NCBI RefSeq assembly: GCF_001666755.1
Contig: NZ_LZJC01000005.1
Span: 1-54,222 of the forward strand
Source of the DNA: Mycobacterium sp. E1214
Lineage (GTDB): Bacteria; Actinomycetota; Actinomycetes; Mycobacteriales; Mycobacteriaceae
Reading direction: 5' to 3'
DNA: 54,222 bases
Made by a program: the position numbers and the translations under genes. The notes beneath the pieces are model-generated. The model searched no databases and was not told the DNA's origin. It worked only from the letters and a program-made list of their open reading frames with translations. Below, piece after piece: positions 45,519 through 54,222 of this stretch (position 1 is the stretch's first letter; every line of letters begins with the position of its first letter).

Positions 45519-46271
45519 ATGGAGATCAAGGACGCCGTCGCCGTCGTCACCGGGGGTGCCTCGGGTCTGGGCCTTGCCACCACGAAGCGGCTGCTCGACC
45601 GCGGTGCCCAGGTGGTGGTGATCGACCTGCGCGGCGAGGAAGCGGTCCGCGAGCTCGGTGACCGCGCCCGCTTCGTCGAGGCCGACGTCACCGATGAGGC
45701 GGCCGTCGGCAAGGCGCTGGACACCGCGGAGTCGATGGGCACGCTACGGATCAACGTCAACTGCGCGGGCATCGGTAACGCCATCAAGACGCTGTCCAAG
45801 GACGGGCCGTTTCCCCTGGACGCCTTCAAGAAAGTCGTCGGGGTCAACCTGATCGGCACCTTCAACGTGCTGCGCCTGGCCGCCGAGCGCATCGCCCGCT
45901 CCGAGCCCATCGGGGAAGAGCGGGGCGTCATCATCAACACCGCGTCGGTCGCCGCATTCGAGGGGCAGATCGGCCAGGCCGCTTACTCGGCGTCCAAGGG
46001 CGGCGTGGTCGGGATGACGCTGCCGATCGCCCGCGACCTGTCCCGCGAGCTGATCCGCGTGGTCACGATCGCGCCCGGGCTGTTCAAGACGCCGCTGCTC
46101 GGTTCGCTGCCCGAGGAGGCGCAGGCGTCGCTGGGCAAGCAGGTGCCGCACCCGGCGCGCCTCGGCGACCCGGACGAGTACGGGGCGCTGGCCGTCCACA
46201 TCGTCGAGAACCCGATGCTCAACGGCGAGGTGATCCGCCTCGACGGCGCCATCCGGATGGCGCCGCGGTAG
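45519..46271 (+). CDS. 3-hydroxyacyl-CoA dehydrogenase-type SDR, Rv1144-like
   Basis: 250 residues resembling human HSD17B10: [29 protein letters not shown] (Asp for NAD), [30 protein letters not shown] (Ser, Tyr, Lys), and [10 protein letters not shown]. It should oxidise 3-hydroxyacyl-CoA, including 2-methyl branched forms, downstream of MCR. GGAAGG precedes ATG 45519. It ends at a strong hairpin terminator. Confidence 0.93.
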   Translation: MEIKDAVAVVTGGASGLGLATTKRLLDRGAQVVVIDLRGEEAVRELGDRARFVEADVTDEAAVGKALDTAESMGTLRINVNCAGIGNAIKTLSKDGPFPLDAFKKVVGVNLIGTFNVLRLAAERIARSEPIGEERGVIINTASVAAFEGQIGQAAYSASKGGVVGMTLPIARDLSRELIRVVTIAPGLFKTPLLGSLPEEAQASLGKQVPHPARLGDPDEYGALAVHIVENPMLNGEVIRLDGAIRMAPR

Positions 46272-46287
46272 GCGCACCCCAGGCATA

Positions 46288-46320
46288 CGAAAGCCCCCCG
46301 CGCGAAGCGGGGGGCTTTCG
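46288..46320. terminator. Strong bidirectional hairpin terminator
   Basis: A perfect 14-bp stem, CGAAAGCCCCCCGC paired with GCGGGGGGCTTTCG, surrounds a 5-base loop (GCGAA). It lies 16 bases after the Rv1144-like stop and 20 bases beyond the leftward 20-residue ORF stop. The stem itself starts with CGAAAG, so the reverse strand carries it equally. Confidence 0.85.
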
Positions 46321-46340
46321 TCGTAGTCAGGCCGGGCGGG

Positions 46341-46403
46341 CTAGCGCCGGAACCACCGGCTGACGTTGGGCTCGGCCATCAAGAGGCGGGCAAGCATGCT
46401 CAT
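46341..46403 (-). CDS. Possible 20-residue peptide gene
   Basis: The frame MSMLARLLMAEPNVSRWFRR has a textbook ribosome site, AAGGAG, 6 bases upstream of its ATG. It begins 9 bases after the stop of the 42-residue ORF and ends 20 bases before a strong terminator. The peptide is basic and could form a short amphipathic helix. No family recognised. The clean TAAGGAG-ATG junction is the main evidence for translation. Confidence 0.5.
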   Translation of the reverse strand: MSMLARLLMAEPNVSRWFRR

Positions 46404-46412
46404 GGTGTCTCC

Positions 46413-46541
46413 TTAGCTCGCGGTGGGCAGAGGCCACTCGTCGAATTGCTCGGAGGTCTCACCTTCCACCAAGACGTCGCCGTGGTAGAGGGCCTCGAAA
46501 TCAACTTTGATTACATCGGCACTTGCGTCGTCGATCCACAT
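46413..46541 (-). CDS. Possible 42-residue acidic peptide gene
   Basis: From ATG 46541 the frame reads WIDDASADVIKVDFEALYHG, then DVLVEGETSEQFDEWPLP, ending TAA. It is acidic with Trp near both ends and contrasts in charge with the basic 20-residue ORF just downstream. The pair would be a small leftward operon divergent from mmpL13 and closed by the 46288-46320 terminator. A Shine-Dalgarno before this ATG is not obvious, so it may be leaderless. No family recognised. Confidence 0.5.
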   Translation of the reverse strand: MWIDDASADVIKVDFEALYHGDVLVEGETSEQFDEWPLPTAS

Positions 46542-46847
46542 GACACTGAGCGTATGGGCCACCTCTAAGGATTCTTTGAGTCACGATTCGGAAAATCGTG
46601 GCAATTTACCGGCGGGTAGGTTGACACGGGCTTCTGCGGCCTTACAGGGCCTTGACCTGCTCAATCGCCCCACATTTTTCTTCCCGGATTCTTATCGTCG
46701 GGGTGGTTTAGAAAACGCCGGTGAACCAAACGCCGCCCGATTTCGTCGTCCCCGGAAGACGCTGTTTGACACCTGTGCGTTAGCGTCGTCACGTTGTCGC
46801 CGGACGCGCGCGGGCCGCGGCACGCGCACCGGCGCGAAGGGGTTCAC
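46542..46847. other. Divergent promoter region of mmpL13 and the peptide pair
   Basis: About 300 bases, locally less GC-rich than the flanking genes. A short hairpin CACGATT-N5-AATCGTG is at 46582-46600. TTGACA at 46767-46772 is a possible -35 for mmpL13. No convincing gene is seen; frames here are Arg/Ser-rich. No copy of the 17-bp operator-like site was found. Confidence 0.4.
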
Positions 46848-49169
46848 ATGCTGCAGGGCATCGCACGAGCGGCCATCGCCGCGCCGCGCCGCATCGTGGC
46901 CGTCGGCGTCGGCGTCTTCATCGCCGCCGCCGTCTTCGGTATCCCCGTCGCCAAGAGCCTGTCCGCCGGGGGTTTCCAGGATCCCCACTCCGAGTCCGCG
47001 CAGGCCATCGACGTGCTCACCAGCAAGTTCGGGCAAAGCGGCCAGCAGATGCTGATCCTGGTGACGGCCCCCGGTGGCGTCGGCAGCGATCAGGCGCGCG
47101 CGGTCGCGACGGACCTCGTCGGCGCGCTGCGGGGGTCGCCGCTGGTCTACAACGCCACCTCGCCGTGGGGTCCGCCCGGCGTGACGCCGTCGGGAGACCT
47201 GGTCAGCCGGGACGGCAAGTCCGGCCTGATCGTGGTCAACCTCAAGGGCGGCGAGAACAACGCGCAGCGCAACGCCCAGACGGTGGCGGACGAGTTCGTA
47301 CACGACCGCGACGGCGTCAGCGTCCGCGCCGGCGGCGCGGCGATGCAGTACGCCCAGATCAACACGCAGAACCAAGACGACCTGCTCGTCATGGAAGTGA
47401 TCGCCATCCCGCTGAGCTTTTTGGTGCTGGTGTGGGTGTTCGGCGGCCTGTTGGCCGCCGCGTTGCCGATGGCCCTCGGCGGATTGGCCGTGGTGGGCTC
47501 CATGTCGGTGTTGCGGCTGGTCACCTTCAGCACCGAGGTGTCGATCTTCGCCCTGAACCTGAGCACCGCGCTGGGCCTGGCCCTGGCCGTCGACTACACG
47601 CTGTTGATCGTCAGCCGCTACCGCGACGAGCTGGCCGGGGGCAGCGCGCCCCACGAGGCGCTGATCCGCACGATGTCCACCGCCGGGCGCACCGTGCTGT
47701 TCTCCGCGGTGACGGTCGCGCTGTCGATGTCGGCCACCGCGCTGTTCCCCATGTACTTCCTCAAGTCGTTCGCCTACGCCGGGGTGGCGACGGTGGCCTT
47801 CGTCGCCACCGCGTCGATCGTGCTCACCCCGGCCGCGATCGTGCTGCTCGGTCCGCGTCTCGACGCCTTCGACGTGCGCCGGCTGCTGCGGCGCCTGCTG
47901 GGCCGCCCCGCGCCGGCGCGCCGGCCCGTCGAGCGGCAGTTCTGGTACCGGTCCAGTAAGTACGTGATGCGGCACTGGCTGCCGATCGGTGTCGCCGTCG
48001 TCGCCCTGCTGGTCCTGCTCGGGCTGCCGTTCACGAGGGTCAAGTGGGGTTTCCCCGACGACCGGGTGCTGCCGCAGTCCTCGTCGTCGCATCAGGTCGG
48101 GGACGCGTTGCGCGACGGCTTCGCCAACGACTCGGCGACCGCCGTGCCGATCGTCGTCCCCGACGCCCGCAACCTGGACCCCGCGGCGCTGGATGGCTAC
48201 GCCGCCGCCCTGTCGCGTGTGCCCGACGTGTCGGCGGTGACGGCACCCGCCGGCACGTTCGTCAACGGCCAGCGGGTGGGCCCGCCGGCGGGGGCCGCCG
48301 GGCTGGCCGACGGCAGCGCGTTCCTCACGGTGAACAGCACGGCGCCGCTGTTCAGCCGGCCCTCCGACACGCAGCTCGCCCGGCTGCATCAGGTGCCGGG
48401 CCCCGACGGGCGGACCGTCGCGATGGCCGGGGTCGCGCAGGTCAACCGCGACAGCGTCGACGCCGTGACCGATCGGCTTCCGTTGGTGCTGGGGTTGATG
48501 GCGGCCATCACCTTCGTCCTGCTCTTCTTGCTGACCGGCAGCGTGGTCCTGCCGGTCAAGGCGCTGATCTGCAACGTCTTGTCGCTGACCGCGGCCTTCG
48601 GCGCGCTGGTGTGGATCTTCCAGGACGGCCACCTGGGCGCGCTCGGGACGACGCCCAGCGGCACCCTGGTGGCGAACATGCCGGTCCTGCTGTTCTGCAT
48701 CGCGTTCGGGCTGTCGATGGACTACGAGGTCTTCCTCATGTCCCGGATCCGCGAGTACTGGCTGCAGTACCGGCCGGCGAGTGCCACCGCCCGGCAAGCG
48801 CACGCCGCCAACGACGAGGCCGTCGCGCACGGCGTGGCCCGCACCGGCCGGGTGATCACCGCGGCCGCGCTGGTCATGTCGATGTCGTTCGCCGCGCTGA
48901 TCGCCGCGCACGTGTCGTTCATGCGGATGTTCGGTCTCGGCCTGACGCTCGCGGTCGCCGCCGACGCGACGCTGGTGCGGATGGTTCTGGTGCCGGCGTT
49001 CATGCACGTGATGGGCCGGTGGAACTGGTGGGCGCCGGGCCCGCTGCGGTGGCTGCACGAGCGCCTCGGCATCAGCGAGGGGCCGACCGCCGAGCCGCGC
49101 CCCGTCGCGCCGCCCGACGACACGTACAACGGCCGGCCCGTCACAGAGCCGGTGACCAACGTCGGCTGA
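46848..49169 (+). CDS. mmpL13: MmpL-family RND lipid transporter, MmpL13-like
   Basis: 773 residues with the RND/MmpL plan: one N-terminal helix, a periplasmic loop (SAGGFQDPHSESAQAI), helices with DYTLLIVSRYRDEL, a second loop (FPDDRVLPQSSSSHQVG), and the second helix group with LSMDYEVFLMSRIREYW. The Asp-Tyr pairs in helices 4 and 10 are proton-relay residues. It moves a lipid across the inner membrane with proton energy; the substrate is unknown. In M. tuberculosis this gene is split (mmpL13a/b); here it is continuous. It has no large C-terminal domain. Confidence 0.94.
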   Translation: MLQGIARAAIAAPRRIVAVGVGVFIAAAVFGIPVAKSLSAGGFQDPHSESAQAIDVLTSKFGQSGQQMLILVTAPGGVGSDQARAVATDLVGALRGSPLVYNATSPWGPPGVTPSGDLVSRDGKSGLIVVNLKGGENNAQRNAQTVADEFVHDRDGVSVRAGGAAMQYAQINTQNQDDLLVMEVIAIPLSFLVLVWVFGGLLAAALPMALGGLAVVGSMSVLRLVTFSTEVSIFALNLSTALGLALAVDYTLLIVSRYRDELAGGSAPHEALIRTMSTAGRTVLFSAVTVALSMSATALFPMYFLKSFAYAGVATVAFVATASIVLTPAAIVLLGPRLDAFDVRRLLRRLLGRPAPARRPVERQFWYRSSKYVMRHWLPIGVAVVALLVLLGLPFTRVKWGFPDDRVLPQSSSSHQVGDALRDGFANDSATAVPIVVPDARNLDPAALDGYAAALSRVPDVSAVTAPAGTFVNGQRVGPPAGAAGLADGSAFLTVNSTAPLFSRPSDTQLARLHQVPGPDGRTVAMAGVAQVNRDSVDAVTDRLPLVLGLMAAITFVLLFLLTGSVVLPVKALICNVLSLTAAFGALVWIFQDGHLGALGTTPSGTLVANMPVLLFCIAFGLSMDYEVFLMSRIREYWLQYRPASATARQAHAANDEAVAHGVARTGRVITAAALVMSMSFAALIAAHVSFMRMFGLGLTLAVAADATLVRMVLVPAFMHVMGRWNWWAPGPLRWLHERLGISEGPTAEPRPVAPPDDTYNGRPVTEPVTNVG

Positions 49170-49245
49170 TTGCACCGCGCGGCACTATGGACTCCAGCGG
49201 GGGAGTCCTAGCGGGGGCGCCCACCCGACCGGAAGGCGCTCACGC

Positions 49246-49878
49246 ATGACCACGGCGATCGACAACCCGTTCTTCGCGCGGATCTGGCCCGTCGTCGCCA
49301 CCCACGAGGCGCACGCGGTGCGCGCCATGCGGCGGGAGAACCTCGCCGGGCTCTCGGGCCGGGTGCTCGAGGTCGGGGCCGGCGTCGGCACCAACTTCGC
49401 CCTCTATCCGCCGGCGGTCGATCAGGTGATCGCGGTCGAGCCTGAGCGGCGGCTGGCGGCGCAGGCACGCGCCGCCGCCGCGGCCGCGCCCGTCCCGGTC
49501 TCGGTGGCGGGCGCGACAGCGGAGGAATTCCGCGGCGACGAGCCGTTCGACGCCGTGGTGTGCTCGCTGGTGCTGTGCTCGGTGCGCGACCCGGGCGGGG
49601 TCCTGCGGCACCTGTATTCGGTGCTGCGACCGGGCGGGGAGCTGCGGTACCTCGAGCACGTGGCCAGCCCCGGCATGCGGGGCCGCCTGCAGCGCTTCGC
49701 CGACGCCACGCTGTGGCCCCGGCTGTTCGGCAACTGCCACACCCACCGCGACACCCAGCGCGCGATCGTGGCGGCGGGATTCGACGTGGCCACCTCTCGG
49801 CGGGAGTGGACCCTGCCGGCGTGGCTGCCGATGCCGGTCTCGGAGCTGCTGATTGGGCGCGCGCGGCGGCCCGACTAG
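49246..49878 (+). CDS. Class I SAM-dependent methyltransferase, Rv1147-like
   Basis: 210 residues. The SAM motif I is [16 protein letters not shown] at about 40-55, then [14 protein letters not shown] (motif II acid), [16 protein letters not shown] (motif post-II) and [13 protein letters not shown]. It resembles the UbiE/Ubie-like small methyltransferases, including thiol and phospholipid methylators. It lies 76 bases after mmpL13 in the same direction. Its stop overlaps the sirtuin stop in a CTAG palindrome. Confidence 0.88.
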   Translation: MTTAIDNPFFARIWPVVATHEAHAVRAMRRENLAGLSGRVLEVGAGVGTNFALYPPAVDQVIAVEPERRLAAQARAAAAAAPVPVSVAGATAEEFRGDEPFDAVVCSLVLCSVRDPGGVLRHLYSVLRPGGELRYLEHVASPGMRGRLQRFADATLWPRLFGNCHTHRDTQRAIVAAGFDVATSRREWTLPAWLPMPVSELLIGRARRPD

Positions 49879-50600
49879 GCGCGGCCGGCGGCCAGCAGGT
49901 CCGGCAGGCGGTGCAGCAGGCCGGGCAACGCCTGGCTCGCCGTTTCGCGGATGCTCAGGGTGGCGCTCGCCGACAGCGGCGTCTCCTCGGGGTTGACCTC
50001 GATGACGGCGGTGCCGCGCATCAGCGCCCGCTCGGCCAGCCCGGCCGCCGGGTAGACGATGGCCGACGTCCCCACCACCACCATCACGTCGGCGGCCTCG
50101 GTCGCCGCGACGGCGCTCCGCCACGGCCCCTCGGGCAACGGCTCCCCGAACCACACGATGTCGGGCCGGATCAGGCCGCCGCACCCACACACCGGCGGCT
50201 CGACCTCCAACGCCGGTTCGGCCATCGCGGGCAGCTCGGCGGTGTAGGGCAGACCGCAACGCGCGCAACGGAATTCGAAGAGGCTGCCGTGCAGGTGGTG
50301 CACCGAGGTGCTGCCGGCCCGCTCGTGCAGGTCGTCCACGTTCTGCGTGATCACGCTGACGTCGGCGAGGTCCTCCCAGGCGGCGATGGCGCGGTGGCCG
50401 TCGTTGGGTGCCACGTCGGCCACCAGGTAGTGCCGCCACAGATACCAGCCCCACACCCGCTGCGGATTGTCGCGCCAGCCCCGGGTGCTGGACAGCTCGT
50501 AGGGGTCGAAGCGGGCCCACAAGCCGTTCTTGTCGTCGCGGAACGTCGGCACGCCGCTCTCCGCGGAGATGCCCGCGCCGCTGAGCACCGCTACTCGCAT
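49875..50600 (-). CDS. Sir2-family NAD-dependent protein deacylase
   Basis: 241 residues, class III sirtuin like Cob[21 protein letters not shown] binds [15 protein letters not shown] precedes catalytic His in [11 protein letters not shown]. The zinc site is CARCG with [16 protein letters not shown] and [12 protein letters not shown] complete the Rossmann part. It removes acetyl or succinyl groups from lysines such as those of acyl-CoA synthetases. ATG 50600 was chosen for the conserved start. It corresponds to Rv1151c. Confidence 0.94.
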   Translation of the reverse strand: MRVAVLSGAGISAESGVPTFRDDKNGLWARFDPYELSSTRGWRDNPQRVWGWYLWRHYLVADVAPNDGHRAIAAWEDLADVSVITQNVDDLHERAGSTSVHHLHGSLFEFRCARCGLPYTAELPAMAEPALEVEPPVCGCGGLIRPDIVWFGEPLPEGPWRSAVAATEAADVMVVVGTSAIVYPAAGLAERALMRGTAVIEVNPEETPLSASATLSIRETASQALPGLLHRLPDLLAAGRA

Positions 50601-50639
50601 CCTCCCAACATAGTCGCGGGTTAGGGGAATACTGGAGTC

Positions 50640-51005
50640 GTGGAATTGGGCGACTGGCTGCGGGTCGACATGAAGGCGGGCAAACCGCTGTTCGACCAGC
50701 TGCGCACGCAAGTGATCGACGGGGTGCGCGAGGGCGCGCTGCCGCCCGGCACCCGGCTGCCGACCGTGCGCGAACTGGCCGGCCAGCTCGGCGTCGCCGT
50801 CAACACCGTGGCCCGGGCTTACCGCGAGCTCGAGACCGCCGCCATCATCGAAACCCGGGGCCGTTTCGGCACTTTCGTCGCCCGCTACGACCCCACCGAC
50901 GCCGCGATGGCGGCGGCCGCCCGCGAGTACGTCCGGGTGGCGCGCAGCCTCGGTTTGGACAAAGCCGACGCGCTGCGCTACATCGAATCCGTTCCCGACG
51001 AGTGA
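50640..51005 (+). CDS. GntR-family (YtrA subgroup) regulator
   Basis: 121 residues. The GntR winged helix covers about 14-80: [40 protein letters not shown], and [21 protein letters not shown] short helical tail follows, as in YtrA regulators that lack a large ligand domain. GTG 50640 starts it, 39 bases from the divergent sirtuin gene, so it may control that gene. It corresponds to Rv1152. Confidence 0.92.
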   Translation: MELGDWLRVDMKAGKPLFDQLRTQVIDGVREGALPPGTRLPTVRELAGQLGVAVNTVARAYRELETAAIIETRGRFGTFVARYDPTDAAMAAAAREYVRVARSLGLDKADALRYIESVPDE

Positions 51006-51021
51006 GCCGGCGCCCCGGGCG

Positions 51022-52028
<1,007 letters not shown>

Positions 52029-52066
52029 CGCCGGTCCGGCGGGCGGCGCCGGGTTAGGCTGCTGCC

Positions 52067-52261
52067 ATGGCCGAATCGAAGTCGCCGCAGGGTTCCTCCG
52101 GGCGGGACGAGGACGACAACAAGCGCAAGTTCCGGGAGGCCCTCGACCGCAAGTTGGCGAAGTCCTCGGGCGGGTCCGACCACAAGGATGGTGCCGGTAA
52201 ACAGCCGCGCGCCCACGGCCCGGTGGAGAACCGCCGCGAATTCCGCCGCAAGAGCGGCTGA
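52067..52261 (+). CDS. DUF5302 small protein
   Basis: 64 residues, hydrophilic: KRKFREALDRKLAKSSGGSD, then HGPVENRREFRRKSG at the end. This pattern (KFREALDRK and a basic RREFRRKSG tail) is DUF5302. It is probably unstructured, and its role is unknown. It lies 38 bases after the F420-type gene, probably cotranscribed. Confidence 0.85.
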   Translation: MAESKSPQGSSGRDEDDNKRKFREALDRKLAKSSGGSDHKDGAGKQPRAHGPVENRREFRRKSG

Positions 52262-52286
52262 TCGATTCGGCAGCGACGCGCGAGCA

Positions 52287-52826
52287 TCAGTCCCGCGGCG
52301 GTGCGAACAGGGCGATCGACGGATCGGCTTGATTCGGTTGGCCCCGCAGGCTTCCCCGAGTGCTCGGGTGCCCGAAGTCCACTCGGGACGGGTCGTTCTG
52401 GTATGCCCAGTCCGCCACGATGGTGCGTTGACGGAACTTCCAGCGGCCGCCGTGACGGGCGTACGTGTCGAGGTAGCGCCCGCCGATGACGACGTCAGCG
52501 TCGCGCTCGGGGCCGGCGAACGTGTGGAACACCAGGCAGTAGATCTCGCCGCGCGCCGTGTCGCCGTCGACCACGAAGTTTGTGGTGGTGATGTTGTGTT
52601 GGGAGACACGAACATACGGCTCCGCCGCCCGCAACCCTGCGATGAACTGCTCGACGCCGCCCGTCGAGAACGAGCCGTGCGCGTCGGTGGCGTCGGGGTG
52701 GTACAGGGCCCGCAGGCCGTCGTAGTCCGCGCGGTCGACGGCGCGGCAATAGGAGGTGACGAGGGCGTGCAGTTCGTCGCGATCCAGCATCAGCGCCAAG
52801 CGGGTCTGATCCACATCCACCACCAC
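52287..52826 (-). CDS. SnoaL/NTF2-like protein
   Basis: About 179 residues with the NTF2-like cone fold: LVTSYCRAVDRADYDGLRAL, YHPDATDAHGSF, HNITTTNFVVDGDTARGEIY, and VIGGRYLDTYARHGGRWKFR. Related proteins are dehydratases, isomerases or steroid delta-isomerase-like enzymes; His in HNITT and Asp in YHPDATD may be catalytic. The start is uncertain among consecutive GTG codons at 52826-52814 and ATG 52790. It is convergent with the DUF5302 gene. Confidence 0.83.
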   Translation of the reverse strand: MVVDVDQTRLALMLDRDELHALVTSYCRAVDRADYDGLRALYHPDATDAHGSFSTGGVEQFIAGLRAAEPYVRVSQHNITTTNFVVDGDTARGEIYCLVFHTFAGPERDADVVIGGRYLDTYARHGGRWKFRQRTIVADWAYQNDPSRVDFGHPSTRGSLRGQPNQADPSIALFAPPRD

Positions 52827-52915
52827 GTCACGATAGCGCCCGGGTTGGGTGAGTAGTCTCCCAAACAACGGCTCATCGGCTTTAGGGTTGTTCGCGGAAA
52901 GGTTGGTCGTCAACG

Positions 52916-53488
52916 GTGAAACTTTGGCTGGCTCAAGACCCCGAGGCCGACGCGCTGCTGGACGAGAATCCGTTGGCACTGCTCATCGGGATGGTTCTGG
53001 ACCAGCAGGTGCCTTTCGAGACCGCCTTCGCCGGACCGAAGAAGATCGCCGACCGGATGGGCCGCTTCGGTGCTCACGAGATCGCCGAGTACGACCCGGA
53101 CAAATTCGCCGCGTTGTGCTCGGAAAAGCCTGCGATACACCGCTTCCCGGGATCGATGGCCAAACGCATCCAGACCCTGGCCCAGATCGTCGTCGATCGT
53201 TATGACGGCGATGCCGCCGGCCTGTGGACGGCGGGCCAGCCCGACGGCAAGGAGCTGCTGCGGCGAATCAAGGGCCTGCCCGGTTTCGGCGAAGTCAAGG
53301 CGCAGATCTTTCTGGCGCTGCTGGGTAAGCAGTACGGCGTCGACGTCGAAGGCTGGCGCGCGGCGGCCGGGCAATTCGGCGAACCCGGCACGCACATCTC
53401 GGTCGCCGACATCGTCGACGCCCAGTCGATGGGCGCGGTGCGTTCCTACAAGAAGCAGATGAAGGCGGCGGCCAAAGCCGCGAAGTAA
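52916..53488 (+). CDS. HhH-GPD superfamily DNA glycosylase-like protein
   Basis: 190 residues. LALLIGMVLDQQVPFETAFA matches the opening helix of AlkA/endonuclease III relatives. The helix-hairpin-helix is RRIKGLPGFGEVKAQIFLAL. No Cys-rich cluster follows, and the catalytic Asp position is not clear, so it may be a noncanonical glycosylase. GTG 52916 is the likely start. It corresponds to Rv1156. Confidence 0.87.
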   Translation: MKLWLAQDPEADALLDENPLALLIGMVLDQQVPFETAFAGPKKIADRMGRFGAHEIAEYDPDKFAALCSEKPAIHRFPGSMAKRIQTLAQIVVDRYDGDAAGLWTAGQPDGKELLRRIKGLPGFGEVKAQIFLALLGKQYGVDVEGWRAAAGQFGEPGTHISVADIVDAQSMGAVRSYKKQMKAAAKAAK

Positions 53489-53504
53489 TGGCTCCACCAA
53501 TGCG

Positions 53505-53540
53505 CCACAGGTAGCTCCACAGATAGCTCCACAGATGAGG
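53505..53540. repeat. Three 12-bp tandem units before the DUF1059 gene
   Basis: Two near-identical units CCACAGGTAGCT and CCACAGATAGCT are followed by a third, diverged unit CCACAGATGAGG. The last provides the GAGG used as the ribosome site of the following small gene. It may be a slipped duplication affecting spacing. Confidence 0.6.
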
Positions 53541-53552
53541 AAGGGCGACGAC

Positions 53553-53699
53553 GTGAAGACACACATCACGTGTCCGTGCGGTGAGGCCATCGTCGGCAAG
53601 GACGAGGACGAACTGGTCGAGCTGACCCAGGCGCACCTGGCCGACGCGCATCCGGGCCTCGACTACGACCGCGACGCGATCCTGTTCATGGCCTACTGA
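53553..53699 (+). CDS. DUF1059-like small Cys/His protein
   Basis: 48 residues: KTHITCPCGEAIVGKDEDEL, then VELTQAHLADAHPGLDYDRD. The Cys-x-Cys and HLADAH arrangement fits DUF1059, a small putative metal-binding fold. GTG 53553 has GAGGAAGGG 9-10 bases upstream; ATG 53535 would add six residues. It lies 64 bases after the glycosylase-like gene, same direction. Function is unknown. Confidence 0.75.
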   Translation: MKTHITCPCGEAIVGKDEDELVELTQAHLADAHPGLDYDRDAILFMAY

Positions 53700-53706
53700 C
53701 GACGAC

Positions 53707-53732
53707 GCGCGTGCCCCCTCGGGGACACGCGC
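53707..53732. terminator. Hairpin between convergent genes
   Basis: GCGCGTG-C-CCCC pairs with GGGG-A-CACGCGC with one C-A mismatch and a short loop. It lies 8 bases after the DUF1059-like stop and 22 bases beyond the leftward gene's stop, so it can serve both. There is no U tract, as is common in mycobacteria. Confidence 0.6.
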
Positions 53733-53754
53733 GCTCGGCGCACCGCGGTGGCGG

Positions 53755-54222
53755 TCAGGGCACCACCGTGGAGCCGATCGTGGGCATGAATTGGCACTGC
53801 TTTTCCTTGGTGGTGACCTGACCGAAGATCGTCGACATGATGCTGCCCGAGCCGGTGTCGGCGATCGCGGTCAACGTGGTCGGGCCGTCACCGTTGATGT
53901 CGGTGCGCGGTGTCAACGCCACCGTTCCCGACTTGCCCGTGGTGAGGTTGACCCAGGTGACGTTCAGCGGCAGCTTCTGTACCTCGGCGGGGCCCGGGGT
54001 ACCCACCGCGGTGAACACGTAGGCGGTCTGGCCCGGGCCCGGACCCGGCGTCGGGATCTTCGCCGGCCCGGCGACCGACAGCGCGGTCGCGATGGCGCTG
54101 GTGCCGTCGGCCAGGCAGTTGGTGCCGATCGAGGGATACATGAAGTCCTGCGTGGGCGGCGCGTCGGGACCGAAGCCCGGCGCGGCCGCCGGGGCGGCGC
54201 CCGGTGCCGGCGGGGACCTGGC
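53755..54222 (-). CDS. Ala/Pro-rich exported-type protein, Rv1157c-like, C-terminal part
   Basis: The frame is open to the window edge (156 codons including the stop). A Pro/Ala-rich stretch (SPPAPGAAPAAAPGFGPDAP) precedes a beta-rich domain: YPSIGTNCLADGTSAIATAL, TAYVFTAVGTPGPAEV, LNVTWVNLTTGKSGTVALT, and CQFMPTIGSTVV at the end. Two Cys could form a disulfide, which suits an envelope protein. It fits the Ala/Pro-rich Rv1157c/Rv1158c pair at this position. The N-terminus and any signal peptide are outside the window. Confidence 0.75.
   Translation of the reverse strand, partial: ARSPPAPGAAPAAAPGFGPDAPPTQDFMYPSIGTNCLADGTSAIATALSVAGPAKIPTPGPGPGQTAYVFTAVGTPGPAEVQKLPLNVTWVNLTTGKSGTVALTPRTDINGDGPTTLTAIADTGSGSIMSTIFGQVTTKEKQCQFMPTIGSTVVP

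Noticed and set aside
46341..46541. Mycofactocin or lasso-type peptide precursor
   Set aside because: The mycofactocin C-terminal motif is absent and no radical SAM, cyclase or protease partner lies nearby.
46692..49175. Long minus-strand open frame of 827 codons opposite mmpL13
   Set aside because: It is Arg/His/Gly-rich without any domain and is the antisense shadow of a high-GC gene whose plus-strand product has full MmpL motifs.

Overview
The window is high-GC actinobacterial DNA. Gene order and protein content point to a slow-growing nontuberculous Mycobacterium, probably M. avium complex-like. Most genes on both flanks follow, in order and orientation, the M. tuberculosis H37Rv stretch I recall as Rv1117 to Rv1157c: zwf1-gnd2-bpoB-ephC-Rv1125-Rv1126c-ppdK, metE, Rv1138c/Rv1139c, echA11-mcr-Rv1144-mmpL13, Rv1147, Rv1151c, Rv1152, Rv1155, Rv1156. 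Rv names are given from memory and no search was run.

Layout. Positions 1-17216 are mostly central metabolism: a small monooxygenase, a permuted papain-fold protein, a class III nucleotide cyclase, the pentose-phosphate pair zwf/gnd, alpha/beta hydrolases, a WS/DGAT-like protein, a barrel-less PPDK, DoxX, an amine oxidase, a DUF3556 membrane protein behind a KstR-type palindrome, and metE behind a cobalamin riboswitch. Positions 17629-36016 form an approximately 18 kb accessory block placed between the metE and thiolase neighbourhoods. It holds SDRs, two acyl-CoA dehydrogenases (one with an in-frame amber stop), a regulator with two TetR units, a NorD-like VWA protein and NorQ-like AAA+ ATPase, a solute-binding protein without a signal peptide, an AveC-like membrane protein, two P450s, an aldehyde dehydrogenase and two acyltransferases. 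Positions 36283-54222 return to the conserved backbone: thiolase/hydratase, a type III PKS-methyltransferase-flavin hydroxylase set, CAAX protease, MCR and SDR, mmpL13, a sirtuin, and several small enzymes.

How the block may work. Seven intergenic spots in the 18 kb block carry the same 17-bp half-dyad, GAAC-N9-(G/T)TYN with an AT-rich centre. They precede the regulator itself, an SDR, norD-like, norQ-like, the binding-protein operon, the second P450 and the WS/DGAT gene. I read this as one regulon, probably controlled by the double-TetR protein, for oxidative breakdown or remodelling of an unknown lipid or isoprenoid-like substrate. P450s and SDRs would oxidise it, ALDH would yield an acid, and acyl-CoA dehydrogenases would feed beta-oxidation. 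A NorQ/NorD machine would mature an unidentified client, since no nitric oxide reductase is present. Several members look damaged (amber codon, truncated SDR, SDR without a stop), so the pathway may be decaying in this strain or the assembly may contain errors.

Other notable items are two tiny ORFs (42 and 20 codons) between Rv1144-like and mmpL13, and genes that are full length here where M. tuberculosis is recalled to have fragments: the cyclase, thiolase, hydratase and mmpL13.
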